Source: Catenulispora sp. EB89 (GTDB taxonomy: Bacteria; Actinomycetota; Actinomycetes; Streptomycetales; Catenulisporaceae). Taken from it: DNA of 64,000 nucleotides. The notes under the pieces are model-generated. The model was not told where the DNA came from, did not search any database, and worked only from the letters and a program-made list of their open reading frames with translations. The stretch covers positions 45,295 to 109,294 of the forward strand of contig NZ_JBGCCU010000034.1 in the NCBI RefSeq assembly GCF_041261445.1, in the 5' to 3' direction. A program made the position numbers and the translations under genes. Shown here piece by piece: positions 33,346 through 42,492 of this stretch (position 1 is the stretch's first letter; each line of letters begins with the position of its first letter).

Positions 33346-34604
33346 GCGAGAGCGGAACCGGCGCTGACCGCGACGTCAGCGAGGCCGTCACCCGCGCGCA
33401 CCACGAGGAGTGGGCGCGGGTGGTCGCCACCATGACCTGGCGCTTCGGCGACCTCGACGTCGCCGAGGAGGCGGCGGCTGAGGCGTTCGCGGCGGCGGTC
33501 GAGCACTGGCCGGCCGAGGGCGTGCCGCCGAACCCCGGCGGCTGGCTGACCACCACCGCGCAGCGCAGGGCCATCGACCGGATCCGCCGCGAGAGCAAGC
33601 GGGGCGACAAGCAGAGGGAGGCTCAGATGGTTCAGATACTCGCGTACGACGACTCACCCGAGCCGTTGGGCGCCATCGACGACGAACGGCTCCGCCTGAT
33701 CTTCACCTGCTGCCACCCGGCGCTCGCCGAGGAGACCCGGGTCGCGCTGACGCTGCGCATGGTCGGCGGCCTGACCGTCGCGGAGATCGCGCGCGGCTTC
33801 CTGGTGCAGGAGAGCGCGATGGGGCAGCGGATCACCCGCGCGAAGGCGAAGATCAAGGCGGCGCGCATCCCGTACCGGGTGCCGTCGGAGGAGGACCTGC
33901 CGGCGCGGGTGTCAGGCGTCCTGTCGGTGCTGTTCCTGGTCTTCAACGAGGGCTACCTGGCGACCGGCCCGGACACCGACCCGGTCCGCCACGAGCTGAC
34001 GGCCGAGGCGATCCGGCTGGCACGCCTGATCCGTACCCTGCTCCCGCAGGACGGCGAGGCGGCCGGGCTGCTGGCGTTGATGCTGCTCATCGAGGCCCGC
34101 CGCACCGCCCGCGTCTCCGGCAACGGCGAGCTGGTCGCGCTGGACGAGCAGGACCGCGGCGCCTGGGACCGGGCGCTCATCGCCGAGGGGCACCAGCTGG
34201 TGCGCGAGCGCCTGGCCACCGGCAAGGCCCCGGGCCGCTACCAGATTCTGGCGGCGATCAACGCGGTGCACACCTCAGCCCGCGACGTCCGCGACACCGA
34301 CTGGTCGCAGGTCGTGGCACTCTACGACCTGCTGGCCCGCCTGGACCCCTCGCCGATCGTCACCTTGAACCGCGCGATCGCGGTCGCCGAAGTCGACGGC
34401 CCGGAGGTCGGCCTGGCCGCGGTCGACCGCCTCGCCGAGCGCCTGGCGGGCTACCACGCCTACCACGCGGCGCGCGCCGACCTGCTGCGGCGGGTCGGAC
34501 GGAGCGGGGAGTCGCGCGCGGCTTACGACCGCGCGATCGAGCTGGCGGGGAACACTGCGGAGCGGGCGTATCTGGCGCGGCGGCGGGATCAGTTGGCGGG
34601 GTGA
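33342..34604 (+). CDS. ECF42-type RNA polymerase sigma factor with TPR-like C terminus
   Basis: 420 residues. Sigma region 2 (about 10-75: HHEEWARVVATMTWRFGDLDVAEEAAAEAFAAAVEHW) and region 4 (about 110-175: LRLIFTCCHPALAEETRVALTLRMVGGLTVAEIARGFLVQESAMGQRITRAKAKI), followed by a large helical C-terminal domain (about 190-420) typical of this group (LSVLFLVFNEGYLATGPD, YQILAAINAVHTSARDVRDTDWSQVVALYDLL, NRAIAVAEVDGPEVGLAAVD). In ECF42 this domain replaces an anti-sigma factor. GTG 33342 overlaps the DGPF stop, so both are one unit. Confidence 0.92.
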   Translation: MSESGTGADRDVSEAVTRAHHEEWARVVATMTWRFGDLDVAEEAAAEAFAAAVEHWPAEGVPPNPGGWLTTTAQRRAIDRIRRESKRGDKQREAQMVQILAYDDSPEPLGAIDDERLRLIFTCCHPALAEETRVALTLRMVGGLTVAEIARGFLVQESAMGQRITRAKAKIKAARIPYRVPSEEDLPARVSGVLSVLFLVFNEGYLATGPDTDPVRHELTAEAIRLARLIRTLLPQDGEAAGLLALMLLIEARRTARVSGNGELVALDEQDRGAWDRALIAEGHQLVRERLATGKAPGRYQILAAINAVHTSARDVRDTDWSQVVALYDLLARLDPSPIVTLNRAIAVAEVDGPEVGLAAVDRLAERLAGYHAYHAARADLLRRVGRSGESRAAYDRAIELAGNTAERAYLARRRDQLAG

Positions 34605-34646
34605 CGGTTGGCGCTCAACGCCGCCCCGACCGCGATCAGGTCTGAC

Positions 34647-35285
34647 TCAACCCTGCTCAGCCCACCCGCGCCCCAAAGCCAGCCGCCCCTCCCGATGCGC
34701 CGCCCGCCGCTCAGCCGCCCACCGCGCGACCGCCCCCGCAGACTCCGCGAGCGGCCGGCCGGTCGTGTCGAACACCGGCGACTCCCAGCGCGGATCGTCC
34801 GAGGCCCAGCCGGTCCACCGCTGCCATGCCATCTCCGGCCAGCTGCCCTCGACGATCACGTCCGGCCGGTACCGCGGATCCCGTGCGTGCTCCCGGTGCC
34901 ACGCCGCCCAGCCACAGAACGCGTCGAGCGCCGCCTCGTCCCAGCGCCCGGCGTCGCGCGCGGCGAGGCGTTCGCGGCGCTCCCGGTCGGCGACGTCGAT
35001 CAGGCAGACCGCGATCCCGTCCAGCAACGGTGCCGACGGCGCGGCCAGGATCTCGCCGAGTGGTGAGTTCCCCGACAGCACCAGGTCGGTCCCGCGCTCC
35101 TGGTACTCCAGTGCGCGCTGGATCCAGTGCTCGGTCATCTCGTTGCGCCAGTGCGGGGGGATCGGCGGGTCCGGGACGCCGATCTCGTCGAACTCGTGCA
35201 CCACGGCGCCGGGCAGCAGGTCGGCCACCGCGCACGAGAGCGTCGTCTTGCCCGCCCCGCTGGAGCCGGTCAGTACCAGCAGCAT
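34647..35285 (-). CDS. P-loop nucleoside/nucleotide kinase-like protein
   Basis: 212 residues. Starts MLLVLTGSSGAGKTTLSCAVADLLP with an intact Walker A, then HEFDEIGVPDPPIPPHWRNEMTEHWIQRALEYQERGTDLVLSGNSPLGEIL. Similar to small AAA or adenylate-kinase-like proteins of actinobacteria whose substrate is not known. No partner gene; it ends close to the ECF42 gene, convergent. Confidence 0.8.
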   Translation of the reverse strand: MLLVLTGSSGAGKTTLSCAVADLLPGAVVHEFDEIGVPDPPIPPHWRNEMTEHWIQRALEYQERGTDLVLSGNSPLGEILAAPSAPLLDGIAVCLIDVADRERRERLAARDAGRWDEAALDAFCGWAAWHREHARDPRYRPDVIVEGSWPEMAWQRWTGWASDDPRWESPVFDTTGRPLAESAGAVARWAAERRAAHREGRLALGRGWAEQG

Positions 35286-35298
35286 CAGGCGTCCAGCA

Positions 35299-36351
35299 TC
35301 AGTCGTCGATCTCCAGCTCCATCGCCAGTCCCGCCACCGCCACCAGGCCCGGTGTCCGGAACGTCGACACCCGCGCGATCCGGTCGCCGCGCATCGTCAG
35401 TACCTGGATCGACTCCGCGCCCAGGATGCGGTCGTCGTCGCCGGAGTAGACCGCGAAGGCGGGCTGGTTGTTGGCGGTGATCGGGATCATCTCGCGGTGT
35501 TTGCCGTGCATGCCGAGGCGGTGGGTCAGGAGCCGGCGCACCATCGTCGCGCCCTGGAACCACATCGGCTGCGGCGGCATCTCGTAGATCGCGTCGTCGG
35601 TCAGCAGCTGCATCAGCGTGTCGACGTCGGCCTCGACGAACGCCCGGGCCCAGCGGTCCAGGATCGCGCGCTGCTCGGCTTCGGTCGGCTCGGCGACCTC
35701 CTCGACGTCCGGCGCCACTTCCGCCAGGCGGGCGCGGGCCCGCTTGAGCAGGCTGTTCACCGCCGTCACCGTGAGCTCCAGCAGTGCCGCCACCTCCGCG
35801 GCGCGCCAGCCGAGGACGTCGCGCAGGATCAGCACCGCGCGCTGCCGGGGCGGGAGGTACTGCAGGGCCGCGACCAGGGCCAGGCGCAGGCCCGCGCGGG
35901 CCGCGACGACCGAGGCCGGGTCCGCGCCGGCCACGGCGGAGATGCCGACGGGGCCGGCGACGCCGGGTGTGCCGGTCGTCAGGACCGCGTCCGGGAAGGG
36001 CTGCAGCCAGGTGATCTCCGGCGGGACCGGGCTCAGGTCGCCCTCGGGGTCGGTGTGCGGGGCGCCGATGCCGGCCGGCAGGGGACGGCGCGCGCGGTGC
36101 TCCAGGGCGGTCAGGCAGGCGTTGGTCGCGATGCGGTACAGCCAGGTGCGTAGCGAGGCGCGGCCCTCGAAGCCCTCGTAGGAGCGCCAGGCCCGCAGGT
36201 ACGTCTCCTGGACCAGGTCCTCGGCGTCGTGGATGGAGCCCAGCATGCGGTAGCAGTGCGCCAGGATCTCCGGGCGGAAGGGGTCGGCCAGCCGGACGAA
36301 GTCCTCCTCGACCCGCATGTCGCTCCCCGCCGTCGCTTGGTTCGTCACCAT
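35299..36351 (-). CDS. ECF sigma factor with SnoaL-like C-terminal domain
   Basis: 350 residues. Region 2: [58 protein letters not shown]; region 4: [49 protein letters not shown]; then a SnoaL/NTF2-like domain (about 230-350: [43 protein letters not shown]). This is the SigG/ECF41-related layout in which the tail controls activity. ATG 36351 is preceded by GGGAG; ATG 36318 is an alternative. Divergent from the MFS exporter, a plausible target. Confidence 0.9.
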   Translation of the reverse strand: MVTNQATAGSDMRVEEDFVRLADPFRPEILAHCYRMLGSIHDAEDLVQETYLRAWRSYEGFEGRASLRTWLYRIATNACLTALEHRARRPLPAGIGAPHTDPEGDLSPVPPEITWLQPFPDAVLTTGTPGVAGPVGISAVAGADPASVVAARAGLRLALVAALQYLPPRQRAVLILRDVLGWRAAEVAALLELTVTAVNSLLKRARARLAEVAPDVEEVAEPTEAEQRAILDRWARAFVEADVDTLMQLLTDDAIYEMPPQPMWFQGATMVRRLLTHRLGMHGKHREMIPITANNQPAFAVYSGDDDRILGAESIQVLTMRGDRIARVSTFRTPGLVAVAGLAMELEIDD

Positions 36352-36480
36352 GGTCGTCGCACTCTCCCGGCGCCTCAAGATTGGCACGTTCGTGCCCTCG
36401 GCGGTACCGACTTCGCCCGACGCCGGAAGTGGGCGCTCGCGGCGCGACCAATCCGGGCCGCGGCGGGGGTCAGAACCGGC

Positions 36481-37968
36481 ATGGGTACCACAGTGGGCAC
36501 AGACCGAAAGCCAGTGGGCACGGACCGGAAGCCGCCGATGACGGCCGCGCAGCGTTGGGTCCTGACGCTGACCTCGCTGGCCGCCTTCATGATCGCGCTG
36601 GACGGCACCATCGTCACCACCGCGCTGACCACCATCCGCAGATCGCTGCACACCTCCGTCGAAGCGCTGGAGTGGACCGTCAGCGCCTACATCCTCACCT
36701 TCGCCGTCCTGATGCTCACCGCCTCGGCGCTCGGCGACCGCTTCGGCCGCCGCCGGGTCTTCGTCGCGGGCCTGGCGCTGTTCACCGCGGCCTCGGCCGC
36801 CTGCGGCCTGTCCTCGACCGTCGCGGAGCTGATCACGGCGCGCGCCGTGCAGGGCGTGGGCGCGGCGGTCATCATGCCGCTGGCGATCGCGCAGCTCGGG
36901 GCGGCGTTCCCGCCCCGGGAGCGGGGCCGCGCGATGGGCGTCTCGGCCGGCATCATCGGCCTGGCCACGGCCGGCGGCCCGTTCGTCGGCGGCGTGGTGG
37001 CGCAGGGACTGGCCTGGCAGTGGCTGTTCTGGGTCAACGTCCCGGTCGGAGTGCTGGTCATCGCCGGGGTGCTGCTGAAGATGAGCGAGTCCCGCGGCCC
37101 GCAGGCACGGCTGGACCTGGTCGGCGTCGTGCTCACCACCGGCGGCGTGTTGGGCCTGGTGTGGGCGCTGGTGCGGGGCAACGACGCGGGCTGGCTGTCG
37201 GCCGAGACGCTGGGCGCCACGGCCGCCGGGGTGGTGCTGATGGTCGGCTTCGTCCTGTGGGAGCGGCGCTCGCCGGCGCCGATGGTCCCGATGGGCTTCT
37301 TCAAGGCCCGGGCGTTCTCGGCGGGCAACGTCGCGAGCTTCACGATGACCGCCTCGATGTACGCGCAGCTGTACTTCCTGGCGCAGTACTACCAGACCGT
37401 CCTGCACTACGGCCCGTTCGGCGCGGGGGTCCGGATGATGCCGTTCACGGCGACGCTGCTGGTGTTCGGCCCGTTGTCCGGGCGGCTGGCGGACCGGTTC
37501 GGCGAGCGGCGGCTGGTGGCCGGCGGGCTGACGCTGCAGGCGCTCGGGCTGGCCGCGATCGGCGTGCTGGCGGGACGGCATGTCGGCTACCCGGCGATGG
37601 TGCCGGCGCTGGTCGTCAGCGGGGCCGGGGTGTCCACGGCGATCCCGCCGACGCAGAAGGCGGTGGTCAGTTCGGTGCAGCCGCAGCAGATCGGGCAGGC
37701 CTCGGGTGCTTTCAGCATGCTGCGGCAGTTCGGGGCGCTGTTCGGCACGGCGGTGTCGGTCGCGGTGTTCGCGGGTTCGGGGAGCTACGCGACGGTGGCG
37801 AGCTTCACGCACGGGTTCACCGCGGCGATGGAGACTGCTGCCGGGCTCGCGGTGGTCGGGGCGGTGGCGGGACTGCTGCTGCCGAGGCTGCGTCGCGCGG
37901 GGGCCGGTGCGGCGTCGGCTGCCGCTGCTGCCGCAGAGCCGGAACCGGAAGCTGTCGCGGCACGCTGA
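36481..37968 (+). CDS. MFS drug/metabolite exporter, DHA2 (EmrB/QacA) family
   Basis: 495 residues from ATG 36481, or 476 from ATG 36538, which has GGAAG at good distance. About 14 membrane segments; antiporter motifs [27 protein letters not shown], and motif C-like [23 protein letters not shown]2 proteins expel drugs or own metabolites by proton antiport. Two 21-bp direct repeats cover the upstream alternative start, so they may be coding ([14 protein letters not shown]) or an operator. Divergent from the SnoaL-type sigma factor. Confidence 0.92.
   Translation: MGTTVGTDRKPVGTDRKPPMTAAQRWVLTLTSLAAFMIALDGTIVTTALTTIRRSLHTSVEALEWTVSAYILTFAVLMLTASALGDRFGRRRVFVAGLALFTAASAACGLSSTVAELITARAVQGVGAAVIMPLAIAQLGAAFPPRERGRAMGVSAGIIGLATAGGPFVGGVVAQGLAWQWLFWVNVPVGVLVIAGVLLKMSESRGPQARLDLVGVVLTTGGVLGLVWALVRGNDAGWLSAETLGATAAGVVLMVGFVLWERRSPAPMVPMGFFKARAFSAGNVASFTMTASMYAQLYFLAQYYQTVLHYGPFGAGVRMMPFTATLLVFGPLSGRLADRFGERRLVAGGLTLQALGLAAIGVLAGRHVGYPAMVPALVVSGAGVSTAIPPTQKAVVSSVQPQQIGQASGAFSMLRQFGALFGTAVSVAVFAGSGSYATVASFTHGFTAAMETAAGLAVVGAVAGLLLPRLRRAGAGAASAAAAAAEPEPEAVAAR
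36491..36532 (+). repeat. Two 21-bp tandem repeats before the MFS gene
   Basis: CAGTGGGCAC-AGACCGAAAGC at 36491-36511 is repeated at 36512-36532 with two changes. The spacing is exactly two helical turns and also seven codons. It ends five bases before the alternative start ATG 36538. Confidence 0.8.
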
Positions 37969-37990
37969 GCGGGTGCCCCCACACCAGAAA

Positions 37991-38032
37991 ACGGTTGTGG
38001 CCGGTCCGAACCCCCGGACCGGCCACAACCGT
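37991..38032. terminator. Perfect 18-bp hairpin between convergent genes
   Basis: ACGGTTGTGGCCGGTCCG (37991-38008) pairs perfectly with 38015-38032, loop AACCCC. Short AAAA before it suits termination of the minus-strand secretion genes as well as the exporter mRNA. Confidence 0.85.
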
Positions 38033-38092
38033 CGGCGACATCGGCGATACCCGCGCCGTGCGCCCGCGCAAAGGCGCCAGGCGATAGCCCCC

Positions 38093-39130
38093 TTACTGCC
38101 CGCCGCCCTGCGCAGCCTGCGAATACCCTTCGTACTGCGTCATCTCGCGGTCGTACCGCGTGGTCAGCCCGTGGCCGTACGCGTCCCAGAACGTCATCCG
38201 CTGGCCGTGCACCGTGGTGTGGGTGTTGCCGTAGACGGTCTGGTCGTAGTTGATGCGGGCGTCGTGGAACGCCTGCTGGAACTGGTCCGGCGTCATCTGC
38301 TGCAGGGCCGTCATGTTGTCCGCCGACACCGAGTTCGCCGAGGTCACCGGGGTGTCGCCGGTGGCCATCGAGTTCAGGATCGCGCGGGTGCCGCCGATGC
38401 CGCGCATGTGGGCGCTGGAGGCGATGGCGGCGCGGATGCCGGGGTCGGTGAAGTCCTGGGCGCCGGCCTGGTCGGCGTGCTGGCTGAGCAGGTTCGCGAC
38501 CACCGCCTGCTCCTCGGGGCTGCCCTGGCCGTACTGGTTGCGGGCGGCCATGATCTGGTCGTAGCCGTTGTGGCTGCTCTGCCGGAAGCCGTAGACCTCG
38601 GGGACGCCGCCCTGGTTGCCGCTGGCGCCTTCGGAGTGCATCAGGCCCGTGACGAAGCCGTTCGGCAGGGTCTGGTGCGTGCCGGCCGCGGCGGTCGTGG
38701 CCGCCGCGGCCGGCACGGTCGGGGTGTGGGCCGGGGTGGCCGCGGGGGTGACAGGGTGCTGTGCGGCGGGCTGCGCCTGGCCGTTGGTCTGGCCGCCGTT
38801 CAGCGACAGGCTCTTGTAGCTGTCGGCGGTCTTCTGGTCCAGTGCGTTGTAGTCCTTCAGCACCGTGTTGATCGCTCCGGTGAGCGTCTCGATGAAGCTG
38901 ACGACCTTGCCCAGGCTGCCGGTCAGCTGGCTGTGCAGGCTGTTGTTGGCGCTGCCGACCGCCGAGCCGATGCCGGCGAAGCTCATGATGTCCAGGACCA
39001 GGGTCTCGATCTCGCCGACGACCGAATGCGAGCCCCCGGTCACGGACTGGAGCTGGGATATCGCCGTCTGCACTCCGGGCGTGGAGACGGTGAACGGCGG
39101 GAGCGAGCTGCTCCCGATCTGGCTGGTCAT
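38093..39130 (-). CDS. Candidate type VII effector: WXG-like N terminus plus muramidase-like domain
   Basis: 345 residues from ATG 39130 (GGGAG upstream). Residues 1-110 are helical and WXG100/LXG-like ([35 protein letters not shown]...), without a clear WXG. A Pro/Thr/Ala/Gln linker (111-152) follows. Residues 155-335 begin [25 protein letters not shown], with Glu167 placed like the catalytic Glu of phage-type GH108/lysozyme-like enzymes, and contain [24 protein letters not shown], similar in pattern to their C-terminal half. No signal peptide. Peptidoglycan cutting is a hypothesis from pattern and context; I do not recognise the family with certainty. Last gene of the minus-strand secretion cluster. 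Confidence 0.6.
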   Translation of the reverse strand: MTSQIGSSSLPPFTVSTPGVQTAISQLQSVTGGSHSVVGEIETLVLDIMSFAGIGSAVGSANNSLHSQLTGSLGKVVSFIETLTGAINTVLKDYNALDQKTADSYKSLSLNGGQTNGQAQPAAQHPVTPAATPAHTPTVPAAAATTAAAGTHQTLPNGFVTGLMHSEGASGNQGGVPEVYGFRQSSHNGYDQIMAARNQYGQGSPEEQAVVANLLSQHADQAGAQDFTDPGIRAAIASSAHMRGIGGTRAILNSMATGDTPVTSANSVSADNMTALQQMTPDQFQQAFHDARINYDQTVYGNTHTTVHGQRMTFWDAYGHGLTTRYDREMTQYEGYSQAAQGGGQ

Positions 39131-39220
39131 GAACGCTCCCTGTCGAGGTTGGGATGAGGATGCCGGCGGTCGGATCCGACCGCCGGTGGCCGCCGCACAG
39201 GCGGCGGCCACCGGCCGTGG

Positions 39221-40600
39221 CTACAGATCGCCGCCGATGACACCGGGGGAGACCGGGGCGCTGGCGCCCCAGACGTCCTCGGTCTCGACCAGCCACGCCG
39301 GGATGCGCCGGTTGGCGTCGCCGCCCATGCCGCCGCCGGCCATGCCGCTCATCGGCATCATCGGCATCATTCCGCCGCGGCTCGCGGCGGCCGCCGCCGC
39401 GCCGCCGGCGCCCAGCACGCCGCCGCCGAAGTCGTTGGCCACCTGGGCTTCCGTGGCGGTGAGGTTCTTCGCCGCGTCGGCTGCCGCGTTGGCCGCGGAC
39501 GGGTCCGCGGTGACGCCCTTGATCGAGCCGATGCCGCCGGCGCCCCCGCCGCCGCCGCCGAACTTGCCGGCCAGGTAGCGCGAGCCGAGCACCCCGGCGG
39601 CGTCCACCGCGGCGTGCTTGGAGGCGTCGTCCTTCGTGCCGTTCGGGTTCGCGACGGGCGTCAGGCGCCCGGTGATCGGGGTGTTGCCGTTGAGCTGGGT
39701 GTTCAGCTGGGAGTTGTTCTGCCCGCCGAGCATCCAGTTCTGCCCGGCGGTGCCGGAGGTGGCGAACTTGCCGCCGGCTGCCGCCGCGGCCGCCGCCAGG
39801 CCGACCGTGAACATGTCGCCGAACAGCGATTGCGAGCCCTGGTTCTGCTGGCCCGGAGCCGTGGGCTGCCCGGGAACCTGGTTCTGGGTGTTCGTCGTGG
39901 TGTCGGTCAGCAGGATCGGGACGCCGTTGCTGTTCAGCTGCACCGGGGTGGCGTTGGGCGCGAGCCCGATGGGCTGGCCGGCGCCGTTCACCGACGGGGT
40001 GGCGCCGCCGGGGGTCGGGGGGAAGCGGTTCTGGGCGACCACGTAGCTGTCGGCCAGGGTCCGCATCACCGCCACCGCCTGCGCGTGCGCGGCGTTGGAC
40101 GCGCTGACCGCGGCCTGCTGCGCCTGCACCGCCGACACCGCGCGGGCCTGGTCGGCCTGCATCTGCGCGGCCGCGGCCGGCGAGGTGGTGGCGTCGATCG
40201 GCAGCGGGGTGGTGGCCAGCGCCAGCGTGGTCGGCGGGATCACCGGCACGTCGACCGCGGCCGGCATCGCCGCCCGCGCCGCGGTCAGCGAGTCGACCGC
40301 GTCGTAGGTCAGGTCCCGCATCTGCAGCGAGGTGTCGGCGACCTTGCGCAGGCCGGTGACCAGGTCGGTCACCATCCGCTTGTACTCGTCGGAGGCGGTA
40401 CCGGACCACTCGCCGTCGAAGTGCCGCAGCCGGCCCTCCAGGTTCGAGGCCTGCTCGTGCAGCATCTTGCCGGTGGCGTCCCAGGTCTGGGCCTGGGTGG
40501 TGCCGGAGGCGGGGTCGCTCTCGAACAGCATCTGCGACAGCTGCGGCAGCGTGTACTGGGAGAAGTCGGTGACTCCGTCGGAAGTCGGAGACGTGGGCAT
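39221..40600 (-). CDS. PPE-like type VII secretion substrate
   Basis: 459 residues. An N-terminal helical hairpin carries the WxG turn in FDGEWSGTASDEYKRMV (Trp65-Gly67), followed by long helices (70-190) as in PPE/EspB proteins, a Pro/Asn/Gln/Gly-rich middle and a C terminus RRIPAWLVETEDVWG...PGVIG that is recurrent in actinomycete PPE-like proteins. Its Shine-Dalgarno AAGGAGG is formed by the last codons of the gene upstream (QGGS), so translation is coupled. Probably exported, or a chaperone/partner for the WXG100 pair. Confidence 0.75.
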   Translation of the reverse strand: MPTSPTSDGVTDFSQYTLPQLSQMLFESDPASGTTQAQTWDATGKMLHEQASNLEGRLRHFDGEWSGTASDEYKRMVTDLVTGLRKVADTSLQMRDLTYDAVDSLTAARAAMPAAVDVPVIPPTTLALATTPLPIDATTSPAAAAQMQADQARAVSAVQAQQAAVSASNAAHAQAVAVMRTLADSYVVAQNRFPPTPGGATPSVNGAGQPIGLAPNATPVQLNSNGVPILLTDTTTNTQNQVPGQPTAPGQQNQGSQSLFGDMFTVGLAAAAAAAGGKFATSGTAGQNWMLGGQNNSQLNTQLNGNTPITGRLTPVANPNGTKDDASKHAAVDAAGVLGSRYLAGKFGGGGGGAGGIGSIKGVTADPSAANAAADAAKNLTATEAQVANDFGGGVLGAGGAAAAAASRGGMMPMMPMSGMAGGGMGGDANRRIPAWLVETEDVWGASAPVSPGVIGGDL

Positions 40601-40603
40601 GGG

Positions 40604-41377
40604 TCACGAACCTCCTTGCGGAGAGCCGGGGAAGGCGGCGGTCCAGGGGGCTTCCTGGCCCGGGGCCGGCGGCGGCGTCCACAGCGAGGAGTCGGAGCCG
40701 CCGCTGTCGAAGGAGTCGTCGAACGTCTGGCCGCCGGAGGTGGTGCCGGCCGGCGGCGCCTGGTTCGCGTTCGCCTTGGACTTGCCGACGACGCCGAGCA
40801 GCGCACCGCCCAGCAACGCGCCGGCGACCGGCACCGCCGTCAGCGGCGTGCCGGGGAAGGGTCCGCTGGTGTTCTGGTTCGGGACCCAGTTGGGATTGGT
40901 CTGCGTGGACACCGGGGTCGCGATGACCTGGTTGCCCTGGTTGTTCTGCGTCGGGTCGCTGTACGGCGGGTACTGCTGGTTCTGGTTCTGCCCGCCGTAC
41001 GGGTCCCCGCCGCCCCACGGGCCGGACACCGGGCCGCCGCCGTACGTGTTCTGCGGCGGGCCGCCGAGGCCGTAGGCGATGTCCTCGTCGGCGTTCCGGT
41101 AGTTGTCGGCCACCGTGCCGGTGACGTCGCCGGCGAACGCGACCGCCTGTTTGACCTGCCCGAGCAGATTGAACATCTCCTCGATGGCGGCCTGTTCGCC
41201 GGCACCCAGAGACCAGGCCTCGTGGAAGGCGCCGTACTGCGGTGGCGTCCCGGACATGGTGGCGAGATGGTCCATCGGGGCCTGAAGGCTCTGGATCTGC
41301 GTCGTGAACTCGTCGGCGAAATCAGTCAGCGACTTCAGGTGGATGGAGAAGGACTGTTCGGGCGAGGGCTCGGACAT
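40604..41377 (-). CDS. WXG-like protein with a membrane segment
   Basis: 257 residues. N-terminal helices (1-95: IHLKSLTDFADEFTTQIQSLQAPMDHLATMSG, AAIEEMFNLLGQVKQAVAFAGDVTGTVADNYRNADEDIA) resemble an ESX substrate fold; a Gly/Pro/Asn/Gln-rich stretch, one hydrophobic segment (about 177-195, LTAVPVAGALLGGALLGVVG) and a disordered tail (TFDDSFDSGGSDSS) follow. Function unknown. ATG 41377 has AGGAG upstream. Confidence 0.7.
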   Translation of the reverse strand: MSEPSPEQSFSIHLKSLTDFADEFTTQIQSLQAPMDHLATMSGTPPQYGAFHEAWSLGAGEQAAIEEMFNLLGQVKQAVAFAGDVTGTVADNYRNADEDIAYGLGGPPQNTYGGGPVSGPWGGGDPYGGQNQNQQYPPYSDPTQNNQGNQVIATPVSTQTNPNWVPNQNTSGPFPGTPLTAVPVAGALLGGALLGVVGKSKANANQAPPAGTTSGGQTFDDSFDSGGSDSSLWTPPPAPGQEAPWTAAFPGSPQGGS

Positions 41378-41422
41378 CGCTCACAGCTCCTGGTGGATTG
41401 GTCGGGGCTGGTGGAACCGGAC

Positions 41423-41480
41423 CCGGCCGCCGAGGCGGCCGGTGCCGTGGGCACGGCCGGCGGGAGGGGGGTCCCGCCGG
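41423..41480 (-). terminator. Two hairpins between the WXG100 genes and downstream substrates
   Basis: CCGGCCGC/GCGGCCGG (41423-41430 with 41435-41442) and CCGGCGGGA/TCCCGCCGG (41457-41465 with 41472-41480, loop of six G). They fill the 141-base gap after the WXG100 pair. With no T-run they are more likely partial terminators or mRNA stabilisers that keep WXG100 levels above downstream genes (inference). Confidence 0.55.
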
Positions 41481-41518
41481 GGTTGGGGGGGGGTGCGCCG
41501 TGCCCGACGGCGGTCCAG

Positions 41519-41821
41519 TCAGGCGAAGTAGCCCGTCATGGTCTGCTCGGCCGAGTACTGCAGGTCGTGGGCCTCGGTGACCTTGGCCGAGAACTGGTTG
41601 ATGGTGGCGATGATGTCGTTCGTCGCCGCGCGCAGCTTGGTCTCGGCCTGGTCGGCCGCGACACCGGCGGAGGAGCCGGACTCGACCCAGGTCTGCTTCA
41701 TCGGCTGGAGGTTGCGGAGCAGTTCCTCCAGCGCCGAGGTGAGAGCGGCGGCCTTCGTGGACAGCGAGCCCGCGCTGGCCTGCAGGGCGCCGAAGTTGAC
41801 GCTGATCTGGTCTGCGGTCAT
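41519..41821 (-). CDS. WXG100-family protein (EsxA/EsxB type)
   Basis: 100 residues, the exact family length, two helices around a turn. The turn reads QTWVESGSSAG (Trp45), a WxxSG version of the WXG motif. A C-terminal YSAEQTMTGYF fits the export signal region, although the YxxxD/E form is not exact. No signal peptide. GAAGGGA precedes ATG 41821. Likely partners with the 116-residue WXG-like protein next to it. Confidence 0.88.
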   Translation of the reverse strand: MTADQISVNFGALQASAGSLSTKAAALTSALEELLRNLQPMKQTWVESGSSAGVAADQAETKLRAATNDIIATINQFSAKVTEAHDLQYSAEQTMTGYFA

Positions 41822-41861
41822 TGCCTTGATCCCTTCAGGAAGTCGGTGTGGTGCGGGAAGC

Positions 41862-42212
41862 TCAGACGCCGCCGAGGCGGGACAGCACGCTGTTGCTGTT
41901 GCCGGCGCTGCTGGCGACCTGGCGCAGGGTGTCGGACACCGTCTGGTCGCTGGCGCCGTAGGTCTGGAAGCTCTTGTTCACCAGGTCGGACATGACGTCG
42001 ATCTCGCGCGAGGCGACCGTCATCTGCTCCTGCAGCTCGGTGTGCAGGTTCCAGAACGCGATGGCCTGGTTGCCCTGGTACTGGGCCAGGGTCGAGGTCA
42101 GGTCGTTCTCCAGGTCGGACATGGTCTTCTTCGCGTTAGCGGCGCACTCCGAAAAGCCCTGGATCGCCTGCGTCATCGCAGCGGCGTCACTCAGGAAACC
42201 GGGACCGGCCAC
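41862..42212 (-). CDS. WXG100-like protein with Y-x-G turn
   Basis: 116 residues from GTG 42212; AAGGAGG lies eight to nine bases upstream, which rules against GTG 42221. Helix-turn-helix of WXG100 size in which the Trp is replaced: QYQGNQAIAFW (Tyr45-Gly47). C terminus ASSAGNSNSVLSRLGGV. First gene after eccC on the minus strand and probable dimer partner of the 100-residue WXG100 protein. Confidence 0.82.
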   Translation of the reverse strand: MAGPGFLSDAAAMTQAIQGFSECAANAKKTMSDLENDLTSTLAQYQGNQAIAFWNLHTELQEQMTVASREIDVMSDLVNKSFQTYGASDQTVSDTLRQVASSAGNSNSVLSRLGGV

Positions 42213-42492
42213 GAGGGCCACCTCCTTCTGTCTGGGAACCCGTGGTTGGGGGTGGCCGGAGCATCCTCCGGCCGATAACCGATACGTTAGGGAATCTGTG
42301 CACTACCACCACACGGCACAACTGCCGGTCGCAGCGACGGCACAAGTACCCACGCAGCTATGTGCTTGTGACGCGCAGCGTCTCCACAACGGGTGGTGGT
42401 GGGAGACGGGCGGGGGCGGGACCGTCAGCACTCTTATCCGCTGCCGGAACCACGCCGCTCATTCGCCTTCTGTTCAGTTCTGCTCAGTGCCG

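Noticed and set aside
36352..38028. Minus-strand upstream extension of the SnoaL-type sigma factor through the MFS gene
   Set aside because: The sigma factor has a good start with GGGAG at 36351, and the extension is a low-complexity shadow of the transporter.
37785..41018. A 1077-residue open frame on the minus strand across the secretion substrates
   Set aside because: Arg/Pro/Gly/His-rich out-of-frame reading of three real genes that have their own ribosome sites and family motifs.
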